DNA from: Myxococcaceae bacterium
GTDB lineage: Bacteria; Myxococcota; Myxococcia; Myxococcales; Myxococcaceae
Reading direction: 5' to 3'
Assembly: GCA_019694595.1 (NCBI GenBank)
Contig: JAIBBQ010000049.1
Span: 1 to 35,348 of the forward strand
Length of the DNA: 35,348 nt
Shown: positions 8,773 through 17,873 of the stretch, piece by piece
How positions within the stretch are numbered: position 1 is the stretch's first letter
Layout: every line of letters starts with the position of its first letter
Program-made: the position numbers and the translations under genes
The notes under the pieces: model-generated
The model's database searches: none
Told to the model about the DNA's origin: nothing
Seen by the model: the letters and a program-made list of their open reading frames with translations, nothing else

Positions 8773-10101
8773 TCAGCGCGCGAAGTTGGGGGCGATCTTG
8801 GCGAAGTAGTGGCTGTTCATCAGCGCGCCGTACTCGGTGAGGCCGGAGCCTCCGTCGGTGAGCGAGTTCTCGTCGCACCAGAGCCACAGCCACGGCAGCA
8901 GCCCGTTGTGGCCCTGCGGGATGCCTGCGTCGACCAGCCAGTCGGCCACGTCGGCCGGGTAGGTCGGCGTGTACGGCGAGGTGCCGGGGTTGATGGCGCC
9001 GACCCCGGTGACCAGCAGCGGGGAGGCGGGATGGTTCATCGCCGCGATGGCATTGCTCAGGGGGATGTTGGGGTACCAGCCGTGGGCGAACACCACGTTC
9101 GACTTGCCGCCGTTGACCGACTTCTCGTGGTTCACCACCGCGGTGAAGGTGGTCGCGTCGTAGCCGGTCGCGTAGTTGATGGTGTCGAGCACCACGACGC
9201 CGGAGAAGCCGTGGGTGCCGCGGAGGGTGGTGAGCGCAGTCTGGCTCGCGGTCTGCCACGCCGACCAGGTGATGGTCCCCGGCTCACTGAAGGGGTTGAG
9301 CACGAGGAAGGCTTCCACGCCTCGCGCGCGGGCCTTGGCGACGATCTGTCCCATGAGGGCGAGGGTGTCGGTGAGATCGGTGAGGGCCTGTCCGGAGTGA
9401 CTGTGATCCGACGGCATCGAGTAGATGCCCTGTGCGGCGAACGCCTCGATGAGATCCGCCAGCTTGTCGATGGCGTCACTGCGGCTCTGATACGCGGCCG
9501 TGCCGACGTTGAGCCGCACCACGTTGATGCCGAGGCCCCGAAGGCGCTGGGCGAGCGCGACGCGGTTGGCCCAGTGGTCGGCGAAGTAGGTCGTGGTGCA
9601 GGTGTCGACGTACCGCAGCGTCTCCAGGTTCACCCCGGAGACGGTCAGGCGCCGGCCGTCGCCGTGCTTGAGCTCGCTCCCCACGACGTAGGGCGGGAGG
9701 ACGCCCGCGTCAGGCTGACCACCACCCGCGCTGCCGCCACCCGCGCTCCCGCCGCCTACGCTGCCGCCACCTGCGCTACCGCCACCCGCGCTGCCGCCGC
9801 CCGCGCTGCCGCCACCTGCGCTGCCGCCACCTGCGCTACCGCCACCTGCGCTACCGCCACCTGCGCTCCCGCCACCCGCGCTCCCGCCACCCGCGCTGCC
9901 ACCACCTGCGCCTCCGCCACCCGAGCCACCCTGGAGGCAGCGATCCGCCTCGATGGTGCCCGGGTTGGGCTGGCAGCGGGCGCTGACGCAGGTGAAGCCG
10001 TCAGGGCAAAGGTGCGTGTCGTCGCACGCGGCGCCCTGGAAGCACGGGGCCACCGGGCAGGCCGCCGACAGGAGCAGAGTGAGAAGGGCTGCCCGACGCA
10101 T
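8773..10101 (-). CDS. GH5-like (cellulase-fold) lipoprotein with altered catalytic residues (copy A)
   Basis: The 442-residue protein has a short hydrophobic export signal (probable lipid Cys15, though the lipobox is not canonical) and a Cys-rich module (CDDTHLCPDGFTC). A linker of about 12 GGGSA units and a GH5-type TIM-barrel domain follow. The domain keeps VSGVNLE, LGINVVRLNVG and a C-terminal PWLWLWCDEN. It is a clear paralog of the protein at 13781-15091. Compared with that copy, the acid/base motif NEP reads S272-E273-P, the HxY region reads A-H-G341-W-Y, and the presumed nucleophile Glu of GEVG is Gly366 (TGVG). It may therefore bind polysaccharide without cutting it. It is divergent from the kinase operon across a 61-nt gap. 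The GH5 assignment is from motifs only. Confidence 0.78.
   Translation of the reverse strand: MRRAALLTLLLSAACPVAPCFQGAACDDTHLCPDGFTCVSARCQPNPGTIEADRCLQGGSGGGGAGGGSAGGGSAGGGSAGGGSAGGGSAGGGSAGGGSAGGGSAGGGSAGGGSVGGGSAGGGSAGGGQPDAGVLPPYVVGSELKHGDGRRLTVSGVNLETLRYVDTCTTTYFADHWANRVALAQRLRGLGINVVRLNVGTAAYQSRSDAIDKLADLIEAFAAQGIYSMPSDHSHSGQALTDLTDTLALMGQIVAKARARGVEAFLVLNPFSEPGTITWSAWQTASQTALTTLRGTHGFSGVVVLDTINYATGYDATTFTAVVNHEKSVNGGKSNVVFAHGWYPNIPLSNAIAAMNHPASPLLVTGVGAINPGTSPYTPTYPADVADWLVDAGIPQGHNGLLPWLWLWCDENSLTDGGSGLTEYGALMNSHYFAKIAPNFAR
9718..9912 (-). repeat. GGGSA linker microsatellite (15-bp unit)
   Basis: About twelve tandem 15-bp units on the minus strand encode Gly-Gly-Gly-Ser-Ala (one unit has Val for Ala). 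They separate the Cys-rich N-terminal module from the GH5-like domain of copy A. Synonymous differences between units show that the array is not brand new. It is probably a flexible tether. Confidence 0.9.
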
Positions 10102-10114
10102 CAGGTCGAAAGTA

Positions 10115-10124
10115 GCACGCGTGC
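10115..10124. promoter_or_regulatory. 10-bp palindrome in the divergent promoter region
   Basis: GCACGCGTGC is a perfect palindrome in the 61-nt gap between the GH5-like copy A gene (minus) and the TPR/2-TM gene (plus). Its location makes it a candidate operator controlling both directions. No convincing -35/-10 pair is visible in the gap. Confidence 0.3.
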
Positions 10125-10162
10125 ACCCCCCTCCCGCGGGTCTCCACTAGACTGCGCTTCCG

Positions 10163-11026
10163 ATGGTGGCGGCACTTCTCCTCGGGCTCGCCCTCGCTAC
10201 CGACGCGAATCCGTTCCTCGCGCAGGCGCAGCAACACTACCGCGCGCTGGAGTACGAGCAGGCCGAGACGCTCCTCGCCGTGCTGCGCCAACAGCCGCTG
10301 CCTCCTGCCGACCAGCTCGCGGTCTTCGACCTGCTCGCCCGCATCGCGATCGCCAAGGACGATGCCGGCGCGGCTCGGAGCCACTACCGCGCCCTCCTGG
10401 GCGTCGATCCTCACTGGCCGGGCCCGGTGGACGCGGCGCCCAAGGTCGTCGAGGCCTTCACCCAGGCGAAGGCCGCGCAGTTCCCGCGCGGCCTGTGCAC
10501 GCTCGACGCCCGACGGACCGGAGCCGGCGTGGAGATCACGCTGCTCGATCCGTACCGGCAGATCGCCACCCTCGAGCTGGTCACCTCGCCTGGCACTCCG
10601 CGAGAGCGGACAGTGCCGCTCGAGCTCTCGCTGCCGATCACCACCGCGGCGGCCTCGGCCGTGCCGCTCGACGTGCGCGCGAGGAACAAGGACGGGGTGG
10701 TCTTCCGCCACGTGATGCTCCCGGGCCTCGAGCCGGAGCCCCTCCCTCCGCCGGTGGAGGTGGTCGCGCCGCAGCTCGCACCCTCGAGGGGCATCTCGCC
10801 CACGCTCGTGGTGGGCGTCGGCGCTGCGGTGCTCGCGGTCGCCGCCGTCGGGCTCGCCGCGGCCAGCGCGGCCGAGTCGAATCAATCCTTCGGGGCCACC
10901 TATGCGAGCGAGCGCCGGGCCCACTACGACGCCTCGAAGGCGATCGCCGTCGGCGCCTACGCCTCGGGGGCTGCCGCCGTCGCCGCCGGCGTCGGCACCC
11001 TGACGCTCTGGTTCTGGGCCCCATGA
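10163..11026 (+). CDS. TPR-like membrane protein with two C-terminal TM helices
   Basis: A 287-residue protein. A short signal (VAALLLGLALATDA) precedes a helical region at residues 17-105 that looks like two to three TPR-type repeats (QQHYRALEYEQAETLL; ARSHYRALLGVDPHWPGPVD). A beta-rich segment (about 115-190) and a Pro-rich linker follow. Two hydrophobic helices (about 211-234 and 260-285) flank a polar loop containing a Tyr/His/Arg-rich stretch. The same helix-loop-helix tail occurs in other myxobacterial TPR or PEGA proteins, including the partial gene at the right end of this window. The gene overlaps the Ser/Thr kinase start by ATGA, so it is probably a partner of the kinase, for example as a periplasmic sensor. 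I do not recognise a named family. Confidence 0.75.
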   Translation: MVAALLLGLALATDANPFLAQAQQHYRALEYEQAETLLAVLRQQPLPPADQLAVFDLLARIAIAKDDAGAARSHYRALLGVDPHWPGPVDAAPKVVEAFTQAKAAQFPRGLCTLDARRTGAGVEITLLDPYRQIATLELVTSPGTPRERTVPLELSLPITTAAASAVPLDVRARNKDGVVFRHVMLPGLEPEPLPPPVEVVAPQLAPSRGISPTLVVGVGAAVLAVAAVGLAAASAAESNQSFGATYASERRAHYDASKAIAVGAYASGAAAVAAGVGTLTLWFWAP

Positions 11027-12506
11027 GCGAGGGGGCACGCGGTCACCAGCTCGGCCGCTACCTGCTCGGCAGCCGAATCTCGACCGGGGGCATGGGGGAG
11101 ATCTACCTCGCCACCCAGCACGGCCCGGGCGCTTTCGCCAAGCCGCTCGCCTTGAAGCTCCTCCTGCCGCACCTGGCGAGCGAGCCGCGGGCGGTGGAGA
11201 TGTTCATGTCCGAGGCGCGCGTCGCGGCGCGCATGGCCCACCCCAACGTGGTGCAGATCTTCGACGTCGGCCAGGACGCCCACCGCTACTTCCTGGCGAT
11301 GGAGCTGGTGCGCGGCGTCGCCCTGTCCACGCTCATCAACCGGCTGCGGACGCCGCCGCCGGCCGAGGTCGTGCTCTACGTCGCCCGTGCGCTCCTCGAT
11401 GGGCTCACCCACGTGCACGGACTGGCCCAGAACGGCGTTCCGCTCCGCCTCGTCCATCGCGACGTGACGCCGCACAACGTGCTGGTGTCGGTGCACGGCG
11501 AGGTGAAGCTGACCGACTTCGGCATCGCCAAGGCGGCGGACCAGGCGCCCAACACCGAGGCCGGCACCTTCCGCGGCAAGCTCGGCTACGCGGCCCCCGA
11601 GGTCTGCCGCGGCGACGGTGCCGAGCAGCGCAGCGATCTGTTCTCGGCTGCGGTGAGCCTCTTCCACTTCGCGACCCTGGTGGCGCCGTTCCGGCGGGGC
11701 ACCGGCCCCGAGACGATGCTGGCGTCCATCTCCGCCCCGCTGCCCGATCTGAGGGCGCTGCGGCCGGACCTCCCGGACGCCTTCGCCGACGCACTGCAGC
11801 GGGCTGCTGCCAAGCCACTCGAGGAGCGCTTCGCCACCGCCGCCGAGTTCCGTGCCGCACTCCCCGCGCCGGCTTCGATGGAGGCCGTCGGCGCCCTCGG
11901 CCGCCTGGTCGCCGAGGCCTGCGGCAGCGAGGTCTCGAGCCTCGACGATCGCACCCAGGAGCTCAGCCTCCCGAGCCACACCGAGAGTTCCACCTCCCCG
12001 AGCGCCGTGCGCAGGGTGTGGCCGTACTCGCTGGGGCTCGGCCTGGCTCTTGCTACTGGCACCTACGTGCTCGTCCACTCCAATGACGCCGTCGAACCGC
12101 CCCCGGAGCCGGTCGCTCTGGTCGACGCTCGGTCGCGAGAGGCCGTCGCGCCAGCAGCCCGGGTCATCCCCGCAGCGGTGGCTCCCGCGGAGGCCCCGGC
12201 GCCCGCGCGCGAGGATCCCGCGGAGCCTGCTGCGGCAGCGCCAGCGGTGGAGCCGGCCCACCCGGTGCGCCGCGCGAAGGCCCGGCCGGCCGAGGTGGCT
12301 GGCGGTTTCCTCCGCGTCGACGCGGACCCATGGGCGCTGGTGACGGTGAACGGCAAGGCGCTGGGCCAGACGCCGCTCGCCAAGGCCGCGGTGCCTTCGG
12401 GGGCACTGACCGTCGTCCTCCGGAACCCCACCACCGGGCACCAGATCCGCCACCAGGTCCAGGTCGCGCCCGGCCAGACGGTGACCATTCCCCGGGTGGA
12501 CCTGCG

Positions 12507-12510
<4 letters not shown>
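11023..12510 (+). CDS. Ser/Thr protein kinase with TM segment and PEGA domain
   Basis: The 495-residue protein begins with a Hanks-type kinase (about 11-280). It has a glycine loop S-T-G-G-M-G (20-25), K45 in ALKLLL, E64 in the C-helix, the catalytic loop H145-R-D147 with N152, and D165-F-G. All essential residues are present, so it should be active. A linker leads to one TM helix (about 332-352), then an Ala/Pro-rich periplasmic stalk and a C-terminal PEGA domain (about 425-495; [17 protein letters not shown]). The kinase therefore faces the cytoplasm and the PEGA domain the cell wall side. The start overlaps the TPR protein (ATGA) and the stop overlaps the FHA-sigma54 activator (ATGA). The likely circuit is that the kinase phosphorylates a target recognised by the FHA domain next door. 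Confidence 0.92.
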
Positions 12511-13780
<1,270 letters not shown>

Positions 13781-13787
<7 letters not shown>

Positions 13788-15091
13788 GCGAAGTTGTCGC
13801 TGACCTTCGAGTAGTAGTGGCTGTTCATCGCGGTCCCGAAGGCGGTCAGCTGGCCTTGCTGATCGATCATCGTGTTCTCGTCGCACCACAGCCACATCCA
13901 CGGGAAGAGCCCGTTGTGGCCCTGGGGCACCCCGGTGGTGATCAGGTAGTCGGCGACGTCCGACGGGTACTGCACGGTGAACGGCGAGCTGCCCGGGTTG
14001 ATGGGGCCGACCTCGCCCACCAGCAGCGGGAACTGCGCAGCGTGTCCCATCGCCGCAGTGGCGCTGGAGAGGGGAATGTTGGGGTACCAGTGGTTGGTGA
14101 AGGCCACGTTCGCGGTGCCGCCGTTCACCGACTGGTCGAAGGCCGTCACCGCCGACAGCGTCGTGGCGTCGAAACCGGTGGCCCAGCCGATGGTGTCCAG
14201 CACCACCACGCCGTGGAAGCCGAGCGCGCCGCGCAGCGTCGACAGCGTCTGCTGCTGCGCCGCCTGCCAGCTCGACCACGCCATCGGTCCGGGCTCGTTG
14301 AAGGGGTTCAGGATGAGGTACGGCTCGAGGCCCTTCGCGCGGACCTTGGCGAGGATCTGTCCCATCAGCGCGAGGCTCGCGGTGACGTCGTTCAGGTCCT
14401 GGCCGGTGTGACTGTGATCCGACGGCATCGAGTAGATGCCCTGCGCCGCGAAGGCGCCGATGAGGTCGACCAGCTTGTCGAGCGCGTCGGGCCGACCCTG
14501 GTAAGCGCCGACGCCCACGTTGAGCCGCACCGTGTTGATGCCCAGCGCACGGAAGCGCTGCGCCAGCGCGACGCGGTTGCTCCAGTGGTCGCCGAAGTAG
14601 GTGGTGGTGCAGCTGTCGACGTAGCGCAGCGCCTCCAGGTTGACGCCTTCGACCACCAGCCGCCGCCCGTCGCCGTGGTGCAGCAGGTGGCCCTGCACGT
14701 ACGGCGCGCGCGGTCCCGCATCGGGCGCGAGGCCGGCGTCGGGCGTGGGCGTACCGGTTCCAGCGTCGGGGCGCCCGGCATCGGCGACCTGGGTGCCGCC
14801 GGCATCGACCGGCGTCGGGGTCGAGCCTGCGTCGGCCGTCGCAACCGCCGCGCCTCCGCCTCCGCCTCCGCCTCCGCCTCCGCCTCCGCCTCCGCCTCCG
14901 CCTCCGACTGCAGCGCCGCCGCCGTCCGGGCCCGGGATGACGGGCCGCCCCCCGCTGCCACCGGGGCTCGCCGCGCCTCCGCCCGCACACCCGGGCTGCA
15001 GCGCCTGGGCGACGTGCAGGTCGCTCGATTCACCGCAGGCGGTCGCCCAGCAGGCGACCGCGGACACAGCAAGCAGCGCTCTCAGGTGCAT
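13781..15091 (-). CDS. GH5-like (cellulase-fold) lipoprotein with complete catalytic motifs (copy B)
   Basis: The start is ATG 15091, which gives a lipoprotein signal (ACWATAC); the frame stays open upstream but without a signal. The 436-residue protein has a Gly/Pro-rich linker including a run of about 19 Gly, then Asp/Ala/Pro-rich sequence and the GH5-type domain. It retains N265-E266-P (acid/base), N-H334-W-Y (HxY) and G-E360-V-G (presumed nucleophile), with [11 protein letters not shown] and WMWLWCDEN. It is probably an exported glycosidase; the substrate cannot be told from sequence. It is a paralog of the gene at 8773-10101, with long identical stretches such as [12 protein letters not shown]. 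It is convergent with the FHA-sigma54 gene and the stop codons interleave. Confidence 0.82.
14852..14907 (-). repeat. GGAGGC hexanucleotide microsatellite (poly-Gly)
   Basis: About nine perfect copies of a 6-bp unit (GCCTCC on the plus strand) encode most of a poly-glycine run in the linker of GH5-like copy B. The purity of the repeat suggests it changes length often. Changes in whole units keep the frame. Confidence 0.9.
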
Positions 15092-15157
15092 GCCGGGCAC
15101 CAGTGCACCGGCCGGGCCAGGTGCGCCGCGGAGTGAGAGTCCCCCGCTGGAACGGCG

Positions 15158-15196
15158 AGGCCCGTGTCCACCTGACCCACGGTGGGACACGGGCCT
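15158..15196 (-). terminator. Strong hairpin between the small lipoprotein gene and GH5-like copy B
   Basis: AGGCCCGTGTCC (15158-15169) is exactly complementary to GGACACGGGCCT (15185-15196). The stem can extend by CCACC/GGTGG. It begins 26 nt after the stop of the minus-strand lipoprotein gene and upstream of the next minus-strand gene. It most likely ends transcription of the lipoprotein gene so that copy B is expressed separately. No T-run follows. Confidence 0.65.
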
Positions 15197-15222
15197 CCGC
15201 GCCGTCGGCACCAGGCCGGGCG

Positions 15223-15858
15223 TCAGCTGCAGTGCGCGGGAATGCTCCCGCAGTCGTTCACCTTGGAGACGGTGTCGAGGATGCCGAGGCCCGAGGTGAA
15301 GAGGATGTCCATGCCGCAGGACGCGATGGACGACGCGCAGTTGGGGACGTCGGCGTAGTTGGTCCACCGCCAGGTGTTGCGACTCGACCGGTAGCGGCAC
15401 TGCAGCGTGTAGTAGCTGCGCGCCGGCGTGTCGTGACGGATGGGGAAGCAGCCCTCGTAGATGAAGTTGTCGTCGCTCACCATCCAGTAGTCGCCGCCGT
15501 GCGGGTAGTTCAGGTTCTCGTTGAAGGTGGTCTCGCCGGATCGCGGGGGCATGTACGCCGCGTGGCCCGAGTAGACGACCGAGTTGTAGTCGTGCTCGGT
15601 GAAGTACTCGTAGACCACCCGGCAGATGGAGCCGTGCGGGTTCGGCTCGGTGTAGTAACAGGAGATGCTGCTCCAGTAGCTGAAGAGCAGGTCTTCACGC
15701 AGCCGGACCTTCTTCACCCGCTGCTCGTTGCTGATGATCGCGTGCTCGCTGCTGCCGCGATCGGTGCCGCCGCTGCCGTCCACCTCGCCCACCTCGGCGA
15801 CCCCGCAGCCGAACGTCACCACCGACACCGCCAGTGCTGCCAGTTGCTTCGCGTGCAT
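15223..15858 (-). CDS. Small secreted lipoprotein of unknown function
   Basis: A 211-residue protein with a lipoprotein signal (lipobox T-F-G-C18). Low-complexity Gly/Ser/Asp sequence follows, then a compact domain rich in aromatic residues and cysteines (SYWSSISCYYTEPN, VYEYFTEHDYNSVVYSG, GGDYWMVSDDNFIYEGC). The even Cys content suggests disulfides and folding outside the cytoplasm. I do not recognise a family. Its ribosome binding site is the best in the window, so it is probably well expressed. It is a single-gene unit, ended by the hairpin at 15158-15196 and divergent from the helical repeat gene at 16033. Confidence 0.75.
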   Translation of the reverse strand: MHAKQLAALAVSVVTFGCGVAEVGEVDGSGGTDRGSSEHAIISNEQRVKKVRLREDLLFSYWSSISCYYTEPNPHGSICRVVYEYFTEHDYNSVVYSGHAAYMPPRSGETTFNENLNYPHGGDYWMVSDDNFIYEGCFPIRHDTPARSYYTLQCRYRSSRNTWRWTNYADVPNCASSIASCGMDILFTSGLGILDTVSKVNDCGSIPAHCS

Positions 15859-15863
15859 TGTCT

Positions 15864-15869
15864 TCCTCC
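15864..15869 (-). promoter_or_regulatory. Strong Shine-Dalgarno of the small lipoprotein gene
   Basis: GGAGGA on the minus strand lies 5 nt before the ATG at 15858. Most genes in this window have weak sites, so this one suggests high translation of the small lipoprotein. Confidence 0.8.
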
Positions 15870-16032
15870 GGTTGGACTTCGCGGCCTGGCTTGAGCAGCG
15901 GCCGTGCCAAGGCTTGCGTGGGGCGCGCGCGTCCCGTTCTGGGACAGCTGCGGCGGCGCAGCCCGGCTCCAGGGCCTGACTTGACGGACTGGACCGCGCG
16001 ACCCTTTCCTCGACCGGGCGTCACTCCCCCGG

Positions 16033-17193
16033 ATGCCCAACCCGCTCTCCCTCGCCGCCGGTCTGCTCAAGCTGCCCGTGAAGGCCGCCAAGGGTGTGGC
16101 CTCCGCGGCGCTCCACCAGGGGCTCGAGGTCGCGGGCGGGCCGCTCTACCAGGCGGTGGGCCGGCCGATGGCGCGCGAGGCCTTCGCTCAGCTGTGGGCG
16201 ACGCCCGAGTTCCGCGGGTACCTGGAAGGTCAGCTCACCCGCTCGCTCTCGGCCAACCCGCAGGCGGTGGCGGCGCTGGCCAAGCCGCTCGCCGCCGACG
16301 TGCTGAAGGACCCCGGGGTGCAGGCCACGCTCGCCGAGGTCGCCCGCCAGGTGGTGGACGACCGCTCGCTCCGGGGCGAGGTGCTCCAGAGCACGGCGCT
16401 GGGGCGGGTGGCGATGCGGCTGCCGGCGGTGCGGCACCGCGTCGAGCGCCAGCTCGAGACGGCGCTGTCCTCGAAGGCCCTCGCCGAGGCCGCCCAGGCG
16501 GAGACCGAGGCGCTGCTCGCCGACCCGGCCTTCCTCGCCCGCACCGTGCACGCCGCCTTCGCCCAGGCCGGCTCGGACCAGATGCAGGCGGTCGCGGCCC
16601 GCATGTTCGAGCACGTGCTCGACGATCCGCGCGCCGCCGGCCTGGTGAGCGCCGGGGTTGAGGAGGCCGCCCAGGCCTCCGGCGCCTCGCTCAAGGCGCT
16701 GCTGGCGAACGGCCCCACCGCCTCGATGCGCACCCTGATGACCGAGGTGGTGCAGGGGCTCTGGGAGAGCCCGGAGCAGCGCGACGACCTGCAGGCGCTG
16801 GTGCTGGCCCAGCTCGCTGCCGACCCCGCCGCGGTGCAGGCCTTCGCCGGACCGGTCATCGACGCGCTGCTGGAAGACCCGGCGGTGCACGCCGCGGCGA
16901 GCGACGTCACCGGCCGGCTCCTCGGCGATCCGTCGAGTCGCGCCGAGCTCCTGCAGGGCCAGTCGGCGCTGGTCCGCAAGGTCGCCGGCAGCCAGAAGGT
17001 CATCGCGGCGTCGACGGCCGTCGCCCGCGACGCCCTCGAGAGCCCCGAGGTGCGCGAGCGGACCCGCGCCCAGGTCGGCGCGCTCCTCGGAGACGCGAAT
17101 TTCCTCGAGCGCACCGCCCAGGCCACCTTCCGCACGCTCGAGGCCTCGGACCTCTGGGGAGCCGCCCCTGCCGCGCCCGACGACGACGCCTAG
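16033..17193 (+). CDS. All-helical repeat protein of unknown function
   Basis: A 386-residue, Ala/Leu-rich, almost entirely helical protein without signal peptide or clear TM segment. The N-terminus (LLKLPVKAAKGVASAAL) would form an amphipathic helix. The rest contains short helices starting with a D-P or S-P cap after a Leu pair, about every 18-40 residues (VLKDPGVQ, LLADPAFL, VLDDPRAA, LWESPEQR, LAADPAAV, LLEDPAVH, LLGDPSSR, ALESPEVR). This could be a solenoid or a set of surface-binding amphipathic helices, as in lipid-associated proteins. I know no family match. The start has no good Shine-Dalgarno. It lies 96 nt upstream of the caleosin-like gene on the same strand and may be part of that cluster. 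Confidence 0.75.
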   Translation: MPNPLSLAAGLLKLPVKAAKGVASAALHQGLEVAGGPLYQAVGRPMAREAFAQLWATPEFRGYLEGQLTRSLSANPQAVAALAKPLAADVLKDPGVQATLAEVARQVVDDRSLRGEVLQSTALGRVAMRLPAVRHRVERQLETALSSKALAEAAQAETEALLADPAFLARTVHAAFAQAGSDQMQAVAARMFEHVLDDPRAAGLVSAGVEEAAQASGASLKALLANGPTASMRTLMTEVVQGLWESPEQRDDLQALVLAQLAADPAAVQAFAGPVIDALLEDPAVHAAASDVTGRLLGDPSSRAELLQGQSALVRKVAGSQKVIAASTAVARDALESPEVRERTRAQVGALLGDANFLERTAQATFRTLEASDLWGAAPAAPDDDA

Positions 17194-17239
17194 GGCACGC
17201 CGTCGTCAGTGATTTCAAGTGTTTCGGCTGACAGGTGTC

Positions 17240-17267
17240 GTTGCATGTGACCGGCGCAACCACATGC
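17240..17267 (+). promoter_or_regulatory. Overlapping inverted repeats upstream of the caleosin-like gene
   Basis: GCATGTG (17243-17249) pairs with CACATGC (17261-17267), and GTTGC (17240-17244) pairs with GCAAC (17256-17260). The two arms overlap, so as RNA only one hairpin could form at a time. The element ends 22 nt before ATG 17290. It could be a dyad operator or a small attenuator; there is no further evidence. Confidence 0.35.
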
Positions 17268-17289
17268 CCCCTCCGGCCGATACCTCTGC

Positions 17290-17787
17290 ATGGCCACCAA
17301 GATCGCCGATGGGTACCGCAGCTCGCCGGACCAGGTCTTTCGCTACGCCTCCGACAAGCAGAACCACTTCTCTGCCTTCGACTTCGACCTCGACGGCAAG
17401 CTGAGCATCGGCGAGCTGGCCAAGGGCTTCGAGGTGCTGGGCAACTCGCCCGCGGCGTCCAAGTTCAAGGCGACCTTCGCCCGCATGTTCTTCGGCAGCG
17501 ACCTGTCGAAGGTCACCTCCAAGGGCGACGGCTTCTACGACCGCTCGGGCAACGTCGACACCGCCAAGGTCCACGAGGTCTTCCAGCGCTTCACCAAGAA
17601 CGGCGTGCTCACCAAGGACGACGTCAACGAGGTGGTGGCGGGCTTCGGCATCAAGGACCGCCTCACCAAGAAGGGCCAGTACGGCTCGGCCTTCAAGCTC
17701 CAGAGCGGCTACACCGAGGACCAGTTCGTCGAGCTGCTCAAGGGGCACCTGCTGCGCGACAAGTTCCTCGAGCGCATGGGGCAGTGA
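17290..17787 (+). CDS. Caleosin-like EF-hand protein (putative peroxygenase)
   Basis: A 165-residue soluble protein. Residues 31-42 are a textbook EF-hand loop (D31-F-D33-L-D35-G36...E42). His26 lies five residues before the first Asp, and E42 is followed by LAKGFEVLG. Plant caleosins have the same layout: heme-binding His, FFD loop, then G-F-x-x-(I/L)-G. Further on, GFYDRSGNVDTAKVHEVFQRF resembles the caleosin G-x-Y-D-x-x-G-x-F segment. Caleosins are Ca- and heme-binding peroxygenases that use fatty-acid hydroperoxides. Differences: the oil-body hydrophobic hairpin with proline knot is absent, and the second conserved His (HGSDSG in plants) seems replaced by Thr/Ser. The next gene encodes an oxygenase of the family that makes such hydroperoxides. 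The alternative is a plain EF-hand protein. Confidence 0.62.
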   Translation: MATKIADGYRSSPDQVFRYASDKQNHFSAFDFDLDGKLSIGELAKGFEVLGNSPAASKFKATFARMFFGSDLSKVTSKGDGFYDRSGNVDTAKVHEVFQRFTKNGVLTKDDVNEVVAGFGIKDRLTKKGQYGSAFKLQSGYTEDQFVELLKGHLLRDKFLERMGQ

Positions 17788-17860
17788 GGCCGACCGGACG
17801 CGCGCGAACGTTGTGGCGGTGGCCCCGAGGCGCATAGCCTCGCGGGGAAGCAATCTTTCA

Positions 17861-17867
17861 GGGGGAG
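17861..17867 (+). promoter_or_regulatory. Shine-Dalgarno fixing the start of the heme oxygenase gene
   Basis: GGGGGAG ends 6 nt before ATG 17874, supporting this start and hence the long N-terminal extension of the heme oxygenase. Confidence 0.65.
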
Positions 17868-17873
17868 CACACC

